Assembly (NCBI GenBank): GCA_934646865.1
Contig: CAKUEU010000079.1
Coordinates: forward strand, 1 to 6,820
Direction of reading: 5' to 3'
Length of the DNA: 6,820 nucleotides
Origin: an uncultured Collinsella sp.
GTDB lineage: Bacteria > Actinomycetota > Coriobacteriia > Coriobacteriales > Coriobacteriaceae
Shown here: positions 1-4,592 of the stretch, one piece after another
Numbering within the stretch: the first letter of the stretch is position 1
Layout of the letters: each line of letters starts with the position of its first letter
Made by a program: the position numbers and the translations under genes
Notes under the pieces: model-generated
The model's database searches: none
The model's input: the letters and a program-made list of their open reading frames with translations, nothing else
What the model was told of the DNA's origin: nothing

Positions 1-389
1 TTATTGTGCCCTGTGCGATTGCTCATGTCGACAAGGGCCGCTTTGCGCGTATTTGCGGCATCGTGCGTCTTTTCCTGACAGCTTTGTTTTTGATTCCCCT
101 TACTCCGGCTAATTTGCTGCCCGTGTTCTATGTGCTGCAGACGGTTGCGTACTCGTTATTTGCTCCAATTAAATACTCAATTTTTCAAAAAGCAGCCGAT
201 TCTTCGATGCGCTGTTCACTGATTTCGGTTCAAAGCCAGATGGTGGCGGTGGGTGCCGTTCTTTTCTATCTGCTCAACGCTGTGTTGAGTAGCGTTGTGG
301 GTATTCGGGTTGTGCTGCTTGTTGCGCTTGGGATTTCTTCTCTGGCGTATGTCCCCGCGCTATTTCGCCTTACAAGTCAAAGGTCATGA
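1..389 (+). CDS. C-terminal part of a multi-spanning membrane transporter, probably MFS (5' end outside the window)
   Basis: The frame is already open at the window edge (first full codon at base 3), so this is the last ~128 residues of a longer protein; the GTG at base 6 is unlikely to be the true start. The visible part has about four hydrophobic segments (roughly residues 18-33, 38-60, 80-102 and 103-122) and short basic loops such as the stretch around KYSIFQKAADSSMRCSLIS. That spacing, with a charged loop followed by a Ser/Gln-rich start of the next helix, fits the last helices of a 12-TM major facilitator, but no diagnostic motif is in view, so substrate and direction are unknown. The DNA is richer in A and T than the downstream genes. 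It stops with TGA and is followed by a hairpin at 423-456, so it is probably transcribed separately from the acetate kinase gene. Another multi-pass permease family is possible. Confidence 0.65.
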   Translation, partial: IVPCAIAHVDKGRFARICGIVRLFLTALFLIPLTPANLLPVFYVLQTVAYSLFAPIKYSIFQKAADSSMRCSLISVQSQMVAVGAVLFYLLNAVLSSVVGIRVVLLVALGISSLAYVPALFRLTSQRS

Positions 390-422
390 GCGACCAGGCA
401 TCGATAACTTATATATCAACGC

Positions 423-456
423 AATAAACCCGAGCGCGAGGGCGTTTGGGTTTATT
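423..456 (+). terminator. Hairpin terminator after the transporter gene (or leader hairpin of ackA copy 1)
   Basis: AATAAACCC (423-431) and GGGTTTATT (448-456) form a perfect 9-bp stem around a 16-base GC-rich loop. The U-rich part lies inside the stem's 3' arm, as in bidirectional-type terminators; there is no long free T tract. It sits 33 bases after the transporter stop and 53 bases before the ackA copy 1 start. If the ackA1 promoter lies upstream, for example around the TATATA at 411-416, the hairpin would instead be in the ackA1 leader. Confidence 0.55.
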
Positions 457-475
457 ATTGAAGCGTATGTAACCT

Positions 476-492
476 GGCGGCGCCACACCGCC
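476..492 (+). promoter_or_regulatory. Small GC hairpin just upstream of the ackA copy 1 ribosome-binding site
   Basis: GGCGG (476-480) can pair with CCGCC (488-492) around a 7-base loop. It ends seven bases before the AGGGAG ribosome-binding site (500-505), so it could influence ribosome access. No convincing -35/-10 pair was found between 390 and 509; TATGTA at 466-471 is the best -10-like hexamer and lacks a good -35. A short GC palindrome could occur by chance at this GC content. Confidence 0.25.
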
Positions 493-509
493 TGTTAGTA
501 GGGAGACAC

Positions 510-1688
510 ATGAACGTTCTGGTCGTCAACGCAGGATCTTCGACCCTTAAGTATCAGGTCATCGATACCAAGTCCCATAAGGTGTCCGCAAAGGGCTCCT
601 GCGAGCGCGTCTGCTTTACCGGCGGTACCTTCACCCACGCTGCCAACGGCTCCAAGAAGGTGACCGAGAACATCGAGTTCCCCGACCACAAGGTCGCCAT
701 CGAGGTCGTCCTGAAGGACCTCGAGGCCAACGGCGTCAAGATCGAGGGCATCGGCCACCGCATCGTTCAGGGCGGTTGGTACTTTGGCGATTCCTCCCTC
801 GTCGACGAGGACGTTCTTGCCAAGATCCGCGAGGTCGCCCCACTCGCCCCGCTGCACAACAACCCCGAGGCCAACGTTATCGAGTTCTGCCTGGAGCAGT
901 ATCCCGACCTGCCCAACGTCACGGTCTACGACACCGCTTTCCACTTCAACATGCCCGAGGTCGCCAAGACCTACGCCCTGCCCAAGGACGTCTGCGACAA
1001 ACTGCACATCCGTAAGTACGGCGCCCACGGCACCAGCTACCGCTACATCTCCAAGAAGGTTGCCGAGATGACCAACGGCGAGGCCCGCAAGGTCGTCGTG
1101 TGCCACATCGGCTCCGGCGCTTCCCTGTGCGCTATCGAGGACGGCAAGTGCATGGACACCACCATGGGCCTTACCCCGCTCGACGGCGTCATGATGGGCA
1201 CCCGCTGCGGTTCCATCGACCCGGCTACCGTGTGCTACCTGCAGCGCGAGGGTGGCTACACCTTCGACGAGGTCGACGAGATGATGAACAAGAAGTCCGG
1301 CCTCATGGCTGTGACCGGTGGCAAGACCAACGACTGCCGCAACGTCGAGGAGCTCGCCGCTGCTGGCGATCCCGAGGCTCAGCTCGCCTTCGATATGTTT
1401 GTCTACAAGATTGCCGCCAAGGCCGCCGAGATGGCAACCTCCATGTGCGGCATGGACACGCTCGTCTTTACCGCCGGCATCGGCGAGCACGCTCCGGCTG
1501 TCCGCGCCGGTGTGGCCGACCGTCTGGCCTTTATGGGCGTCAAGATGGACCATGCCCGCAACGCCCTGCGTGGCGACGGCGCGTGGTGCCTGTCCGCCAA
1601 GGATTCCAAGGTCAAGATCTTCGTCATCCCCACGGATGAGGAGTTCATGATCGCTTCCGACGTTGAGCGCATCGTCAACGGCAAGTAA
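510..1688 (+). CDS. ackA: Acetate kinase, copy 1 (divergent active site)
   Basis: Acetate kinase (ASKHA fold, cytoplasmic) makes ATP and acetate from acetyl phosphate and ADP. 392 aa, close to the usual ~400. Family landmarks in order: NAGSSTLKYQ (7-16), GHRIV (82-86), PLHN (114-117), DTAFH (141-145), HGTS (173-176), MGLTPLDG (219-226), GTRCGSIDP (230-238), TAGIGE (321-326) and the terminal TDEE with E377/E378, matching the essential Glu384/Glu385 of the Methanosarcina enzyme. Catalytic His116, Asp141, His173 and Arg232 are kept. Odd points: Thr12 for Ser12, Tyr177 for His184, Ser202 for Asn211 (HIGSG instead of HLGNG), Trp90 for Glu97 and Ala172 for Phe179. ATG at 510 follows AGGGAG (500-505). 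A strong terminator follows, so it is probably monocistronic. About 60% identical to the next gene. Family certain; exact substrate or phosphoryl donor less so. Confidence 0.93.
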   Translation: MNVLVVNAGSSTLKYQVIDTKSHKVSAKGSCERVCFTGGTFTHAANGSKKVTENIEFPDHKVAIEVVLKDLEANGVKIEGIGHRIVQGGWYFGDSSLVDEDVLAKIREVAPLAPLHNNPEANVIEFCLEQYPDLPNVTVYDTAFHFNMPEVAKTYALPKDVCDKLHIRKYGAHGTSYRYISKKVAEMTNGEARKVVVCHIGSGASLCAIEDGKCMDTTMGLTPLDGVMMGTRCGSIDPATVCYLQREGGYTFDEVDEMMNKKSGLMAVTGGKTNDCRNVEELAAAGDPEAQLAFDMFVYKIAAKAAEMATSMCGMDTLVFTAGIGEHAPAVRAGVADRLAFMGVKMDHARNALRGDGAWCLSAKDSKVKIFVIPTDEEFMIASDVERIVNGK

Positions 1689-1700
1689 TTGATGCAAGGG

Positions 1701-1739
1701 GAGGGGACTGGATGGCCTTGTGCCGTTCAGCCCCCTTTT
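1701..1739 (+). terminator. Intrinsic terminator after ackA copy 1
   Basis: The outer stem pairs GGGGACTG (1703-1710) with CAGCCCCC (1728-1735) with one A/C mismatch. It continues through G-T and A-T pairs to GGC (1714-1716) pairing with GCC (1722-1724) around a 5-base loop. TTTT follows at 1736-1739. It lies 12 bases after the stop codon and should separate the transcription of the two acetate kinase genes. Confidence 0.8.
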
Positions 1740-1759
1740 ATGCGCTTTGGGCGAAGAGT

Positions 1760-1803
1760 TTAATAGATATTTATTGAATTCTGATAACTTCTTATTAAGG
1801 ATA
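1760..1803 (+). promoter_or_regulatory. Candidate promoter region for ackA copy 2
   Basis: An AT-rich island lies between the terminator of copy 1 and the start of copy 2. TTGAAT (1774-1779) is the best -35-like hexamer; possible -10 elements are TATTAA (1793-1798, spacing too short at 13) and GGATAC (1799-1804, spacing long at 19). GATAAC at 1783-1788 with TTAATA at 1760-1765 is an alternative pair at 17 bases. No single choice is convincing. The position, after a terminator and before a well-spaced ribosome-binding site, makes a promoter likely. Confidence 0.35.
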
Positions 1804-1852
1804 CGGCCGCCTTATGGGTTTGCCGACCGTTCTGTAATCACGAAGGAGTCTC

Positions 1853-3031
1853 ATGAACGTACTTGTTGTCAACGCCGGCAGCTCGAGCCTTAAATATCAG
1901 CTTTTGGACACCGATACCCGCGAGGTTTTCGCCAAGGGTAACTGCGAGCGTATCGGCTCGGAAATGGGCATCTTTGGCCACTCCGAGAACGGTGGTGCCA
2001 AGCAGACCGAGGAGATTCCTTTCCCCGACCACCGCTCGGCTATCGCGCGCGTGCTCGAGGAGCTCGAGAAGACCGACTTTACGATCGACGGCATCGGCCA
2101 CCGTATCGTTCAGGGCGGCTGGTACTTCGATGATTCTGCGGTCGTCGACGATGAGGTCATGGCCAAGATCCTTGAGGTGGCGCCGCTTGCCCCGCTGCAC
2201 AACTACGGTGAGGCCGCAGCGATTGAGTATTGCCGTGAGAAGTATCCGGAGCTGCCCAACGTGGCCGTCTTCGATACGTCGTTCCATATGACGATGCCCG
2301 AGGTCGCCTACACCTACGCCCTGCCCAAGGACGTCTGCGACAAGTATCACGTGCGCAAGTACGGCGCCCACGGCACGAGCCACCGTTACGAGTGGATGAT
2401 GGCCAAGGAGATCCTGGGCACGCGCTGCCACCGTCTGCTGTCGTGCCACCTGGGCAACGGCGCCTCGCTCGCCGCTATCGAGGACGGCGTATGCCGCGAT
2501 ACCACGATGGGCCTCACGCCGCTCGACGGCCTGATGATGGGTACCCGTTGCGGTTCCATCGACCCGGCCACCGTGTGCTACCTGCAGCGCGAGGGCGGCT
2601 ACAGCTACCAGGAAGTCGACGACATGATGAACAAGCAGTCCGGTCTGCTTGCCATCTCGGGTATCTCCAACGACGCCCGCGACATCCGCACCCGCGCCTC
2701 CGAGGGTGACGAGCGCTGCCTGCTCGCCTTCGACATGTTCGCCTACAAGGCCATGCAGCAGGCAGGTTCCATGATTGCCTCCATGGCTGGCGTGGACACC
2801 ATCACCTTTACCGCCGGCATCGGCGAGAACGACTGGTCGATCCGCAAGGCCTTCTGCGACTGCTTTGAGTGGCTGGGCGTGCGCATCGACAACAACAAGA
2901 ACCGCGAGGCCGTGGGCAACGGCCCGCAGGTCATCAGTGCCGCCGGCTCCACCGTCACGGTCATGGTCATCCCCACCGACGAGGAATACATGATCGCCCA
3001 CGACGTCGAGCGCCTAACCGGGAACAACTAG
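1853..3031 (+). CDS. ackA: Acetate kinase, copy 2 (more canonical)
   Basis: Same reaction as copy 1: acetyl phosphate plus ADP to acetate plus ATP, in the cytoplasm. 392 aa. Landmarks: NAGSSSLKYQ (7-16) with Ser12 present, GHRIV (82-86), PLHN (114-117), FDTSFH (140-145), HGTSHRY (173-179) with the usual second His, CHLGNG (198-203) with the usual Asn, MGLTPLDG (219-226), GTRCGSIDP (230-238), TAGIGEN (320-326) and TDEE (375-378). It therefore keeps the nucleotide and phosphate contacts that copy 1 has changed. It shares with copy 1 the unusual QGGW (87-90, normally HGGE), Ala172 before the catalytic His (normally Phe), and an altered loop after PLHN (YGE in place of PPN). ATG 1853 follows AAGGAG (1843-1848). 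It has its own upstream AT-rich region and a strong downstream terminator, so it is probably monocistronic. Likely the housekeeping enzyme of the pair. Confidence 0.96.
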   Translation: MNVLVVNAGSSSLKYQLLDTDTREVFAKGNCERIGSEMGIFGHSENGGAKQTEEIPFPDHRSAIARVLEELEKTDFTIDGIGHRIVQGGWYFDDSAVVDDEVMAKILEVAPLAPLHNYGEAAAIEYCREKYPELPNVAVFDTSFHMTMPEVAYTYALPKDVCDKYHVRKYGAHGTSHRYEWMMAKEILGTRCHRLLSCHLGNGASLAAIEDGVCRDTTMGLTPLDGLMMGTRCGSIDPATVCYLQREGGYSYQEVDDMMNKQSGLLAISGISNDARDIRTRASEGDERCLLAFDMFAYKAMQQAGSMIASMAGVDTITFTAGIGENDWSIRKAFCDCFEWLGVRIDNNKNREAVGNGPQVISAAGSTVTVMVIPTDEEYMIAHDVERLTGNN

Positions 3032-3053
3032 CGCATTCGTCTGCAATTGAGAG

Positions 3054-3089
3054 AAAGGCCTCCAGAGCATCAGCTCCGGAGGCCTTTTT
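3054..3089 (+). terminator. Strong intrinsic terminator after ackA copy 2
   Basis: AAAGGCCTCC (3054-3063) pairs with GGAGGCCTTT (3078-3087). After one A/C mismatch the stem continues with GAGC (3065-3068) and GCTC (3073-3076) closing an ATCA tetraloop. The T run is 3085-3089. It starts 22 bases after the stop codon and is a textbook rho-independent terminator. Confidence 0.93.
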
Positions 3090-3237
3090 GCTGTCGGGTG
3101 GAAATCTCAGTCCCAAAGTAATCAACACCAGCAACGCTCGCGCTTCCAGCAGTGGCACCCGATCATTCAGATTCTCAGCCCCAGCTCGTAGCCAAGCCGC
3201 CGTCCACCCCGGATTCCCTAAATGCCATGTGGCGGTA
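3090..3237. other. Non-coding stretch between the ackA terminator and the large palindrome
   Basis: I see no supported gene, promoter or RNA here. Frames crossing this stretch on either strand are low-complexity, run in from the antisense or off-frame side of ackA copy 2, and lack a ribosome-binding site. With the adjacent palindrome it makes up the gap between the convergent ackA and pta genes. Confidence 0.6.
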
Positions 3238-3364
3238 GGGTCCCTACAGGGTAAAGCTCTGAAAACATCCCGCAGGACGGGGGAAGCCCCCGCCGCACGT
3301 AGTGCGCAGCGGGGGCTTCCGACATGTCCGAGGACGTTTTCAGAGCTTTACCCTGTAGGGACCC
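3238..3364. repeat. 127-bp palindromic element with perfect 29-bp terminal inverted repeats
   Basis: The outer arms 3238-3266 and 3336-3364 are perfect reverse complements over 29 bases; the left arm starts GGGTCCCTACAGGG. Complementarity continues inward: TCC (3268-3270) with GGA (3332-3334), GGAC (3275-3278) with GTCC (3326-3329), a 12-bp stem GGAAGCCCCCGC (3282-3293) with GCGGGGGCTTCC (3309-3320), then a short GC hairpin around the centre. Only small internal loops interrupt it, so the whole element can fold as one long hairpin. It begins 15 bases past the pta stop codon, hence in the pta 3' untranslated region on the minus strand. No ORF and no clear target-site duplication are visible. 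It may be a dispersed palindromic repeat (MITE- or REP-like) or a fixed terminator and RNA-stability structure; one copy cannot decide. Confidence 0.9.
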
Positions 3365-3379
3365 GAGGGGATACGTCCG

Positions 3380-4360
3380 CTACTCAGCCATCTGAGCCTG
3401 GACGGCGGTGATGGCCACGACACCCACGATGTCGTCGGCAGAGCAGCCGCGCGACAGGTCGTTGACCGGCTTGGCAATGCCCTGCAGGATGGGGCCGTAG
3501 GCGTCGGCGCCGGCGAAGCGCTGGACCAACTTGTAGCCGATGTTGCCGGCCTCGAGGTCGGGGAACACGAGTACGTTGGCCTTACCGGCGACAGAGGAGC
3601 CGGGAGCCTTGAGCTGGGCGACGGTGGGGACGATAGCGGCATCGAGCTGCAGGTCGCCGTCGATGGCGAGCTCGGGAGCCTTCTCCTTGCAGAACTTCAC
3701 GGCCTCTTGGACCTTCTTGGCGACCTCGCCGCCGGCGGAGCCCATGGTGGAGTAGGAGAGCATAGCCACGTGCGGCTCGACATTGCCCATGAAAGTGGAC
3801 CAGGAGTGAGCCGAGGCGATGGCGATCTCGGAGAGCTCGTCAGAGGACGGGTTGATGTTGAGGCCGCAGTCGGCGAAGATCAGCGTGCCGTCGGTGCCAA
3901 ACTGCGGGGTGTCGGTGCACATCACAAAGAAGGCCGAGACCAGCTTGGTACCCGGAGCGGTCTTGAGGATCTGCAGCGCGGGGCGCAGGGTGTCGGCGGT
4001 GGAGTGGCAAGCGCCGGAGACCAGGCCGTCGGCATCGCCCATCTTGACCATCATGGTGCCAAAGTAGGTGGCATCCATCACCTGGGCGCGAGCCTGCTCG
4101 ATGGTGACGCCCTTCTTAGCGCGGAGCTCGGCAAACTTCTGCGCGTACTCCTCGTGCTTCTCGGCGTTGCGCGGGTCGATGACGGTGGCGCCGGGAACGT
4201 CGATCTCGTCGGGGTTGCCCAGGATGACGATCTTGGCCAGACCCTCCTCGATGATCTTAGTAGCCGCGACGATGGTGCGCGGATCCTCGCCCTCGGGCAG
4301 GACGATGGTCTTAAGGTCGGCCTTGGCGGCAGACTTCATACGGTTTAGGAAATCGCTCAT
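3380..4360 (-). CDS. pta: Phosphate acetyltransferase
   Basis: Converts acetyl-CoA plus phosphate to acetyl phosphate plus CoA, the step before acetate kinase; cytoplasmic. 326 aa, the short single-domain form (class I), without the N-terminal P-loop and DRTGG regions of the long enterobacterial enzyme. Landmarks: IVLPEGEDPRT (19-29), DATYFGTMMVKMGDADGLVSG (96-116), the ADTLRPALQI segment with R126, the STMGSAGG loop (204-211), NVLVFPDLEAGN (262-273), GPILQG (289-294) and PVNDLSRGCSADDIV (298-312). Ser303, Arg304 and Asp310 match the catalytic Ser309, Arg310 and Asp316 of the Methanosarcina thermophila enzyme. The start is ATG with AAGGAG at 4365-4370 on the minus strand. The gene is convergent with the two ackA genes rather than in an operon with them, and divergent from glf, sharing a 232-base control region. 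A 127-bp palindrome lies just after its stop. Confidence 0.97.
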   Translation of the reverse strand: MSDFLNRMKSAAKADLKTIVLPEGEDPRTIVAATKIIEEGLAKIVILGNPDEIDVPGATVIDPRNAEKHEEYAQKFAELRAKKGVTIEQARAQVMDATYFGTMMVKMGDADGLVSGACHSTADTLRPALQILKTAPGTKLVSAFFVMCTDTPQFGTDGTLIFADCGLNINPSSDELSEIAIASAHSWSTFMGNVEPHVAMLSYSTMGSAGGEVAKKVQEAVKFCKEKAPELAIDGDLQLDAAIVPTVAQLKAPGSSVAGKANVLVFPDLEAGNIGYKLVQRFAGADAYGPILQGIAKPVNDLSRGCSADDIVGVVAITAVQAQMAE

Positions 4361-4410
4361 GTTACTCCTTACAAGCGTTTCGCTAAGCTCCAGGCACCCG
4401 GCTGTTCACG

Positions 4411-4435
4411 AATAAACCCGCTGCTAGCGGGTTTA
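4411..4435 (-). promoter_or_regulatory. Hairpin in the predicted pta leader
   Basis: TAAACCCGCT (4413-4422) and AGCGGGTTTA (4426-4435) form a perfect 10-bp stem with a 3-base loop. On the pta strand the hairpin ends GGGTTTATT, 50 bases before the pta start codon, and would lie about 45 bases after the transcript start predicted from the TATAAT box at 4488-4493. No long T run follows, so it is a weak terminator at most; an attenuator, a stability hairpin or a terminator remnant are the options. Confidence 0.55.
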
Positions 4436-4462
4436 CCTTTCAATTATGTTCGCCGCGGTGCT

Positions 4463-4488
4463 TGAGCTTTCCTTGTGTGGCAAGCTCA
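4463..4488. promoter_or_regulatory. Candidate operator: 7-bp dyad at the predicted pta transcript start
   Basis: TGAGCTT (4463-4469) and AAGCTCA (4482-4488) are perfect inverted repeats separated by 12 bases. The dyad abuts the minus-strand TATAAT (4488-4493) and spans the expected pta start point near 4481, a usual position for a repressor operator. It could also form a hairpin at the very 5' end of the transcript. No known regulator is recognised from the sequence. Confidence 0.35.
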
Positions 4489-4493
4489 TTATA
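4488..4493 (-). promoter_or_regulatory. -10 box of the predicted pta promoter
   Basis: Read on the minus strand this is a perfect TATAAT. It would place transcript start near 4481 and give a leader of about 120 bases. The -35 position (around 4511-4516, GCGATT) matches the consensus poorly and overlaps the -10 box of the glf promoter. Confidence 0.55.
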
Positions 4494-4507
4494 GGACGCA
4501 TTAGCGC

Positions 4508-4513
4508 TATAAT
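4508..4513 (+). promoter_or_regulatory. -10 box of the predicted glf promoter
   Basis: A perfect TATAAT, 79 bases before the glf start codon, giving a leader of about 70 bases. The -35 position (4485-4490, CTCATT) is weak and coincides with the minus-strand -10 box, so the glf and pta promoters occupy the same DNA. Confidence 0.6.
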
Positions 4514-4530
4514 CGCTCTGATAAATATGT

Positions 4531-4578
4531 CTCGACGTATGTTCGAGAAAAAGCCCAGTTAAAAAGCGTGTGGCTTTT
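4531..4578 (+). promoter_or_regulatory. Leader hairpins upstream of glf
   Basis: CTCGA (4531-4535) pairs with TCGAG (4543-4547). Further on, AAAAGC (4562-4567) pairs with GCTTTT (4573-4578), just before the ribosome-binding site at 4582-4587. The same 3' strand can alternatively pair as GGCTTTT (4572-4578) with AAAAGCC (4549-4555), so two mutually exclusive folds exist. The stems are short and mostly A-U, so the evidence for real regulation is modest. Confidence 0.3.
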
Positions 4579-4592
4579 GACAAGGAGTATCG

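Noticed and set aside
495..1697. A 400-codon open frame on the minus strand opposite ackA copy 1
   Set aside because: It mirrors the kinase gene almost exactly, has the Val/His/Gly/Leu-rich composition typical of the antisense of GC-rich genes, and has no ribosome-binding site or recognisable domain. It is a shadow of the real gene.
1838..3001. A 387-codon open frame on the minus strand opposite ackA copy 2
   Set aside because: Same pattern as opposite copy 1: codon-bias artefact over a clearly coding plus-strand gene. That both copies show it reflects shared codon use, not a conserved antisense gene.
510..3031. The tandem ackA genes as one acetate kinase and one butyrate or propionate kinase
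   Set aside because: Both keep the AckA-specific blocks and length, and butyrate kinases differ much more in sequence. Altered specificity of copy 1 remains possible but cannot be called from sequence.
3238..3364. The palindrome as a CRISPR unit, tRNA-like gene or attachment site
   Set aside because: There is only one inverted pair with no direct repeats or spacers, no cloverleaf, and no integrase or mobile gene nearby. A long hairpin element explains it better.
2869..3411. A 180-codon plus-strand frame running from ackA copy 2 through the intergenic region
   Set aside because: It begins off-frame inside ackA, crosses a strong terminator and both arms of the palindrome, and encodes low-complexity Arg/Ala/Ser-rich sequence without any domain.
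3707..4348. A 213-codon plus-strand frame opposite pta
   Set aside because: Antisense shadow of pta with a Gly/Val/Asp/Leu-rich composition; no ribosome-binding site and no known family.
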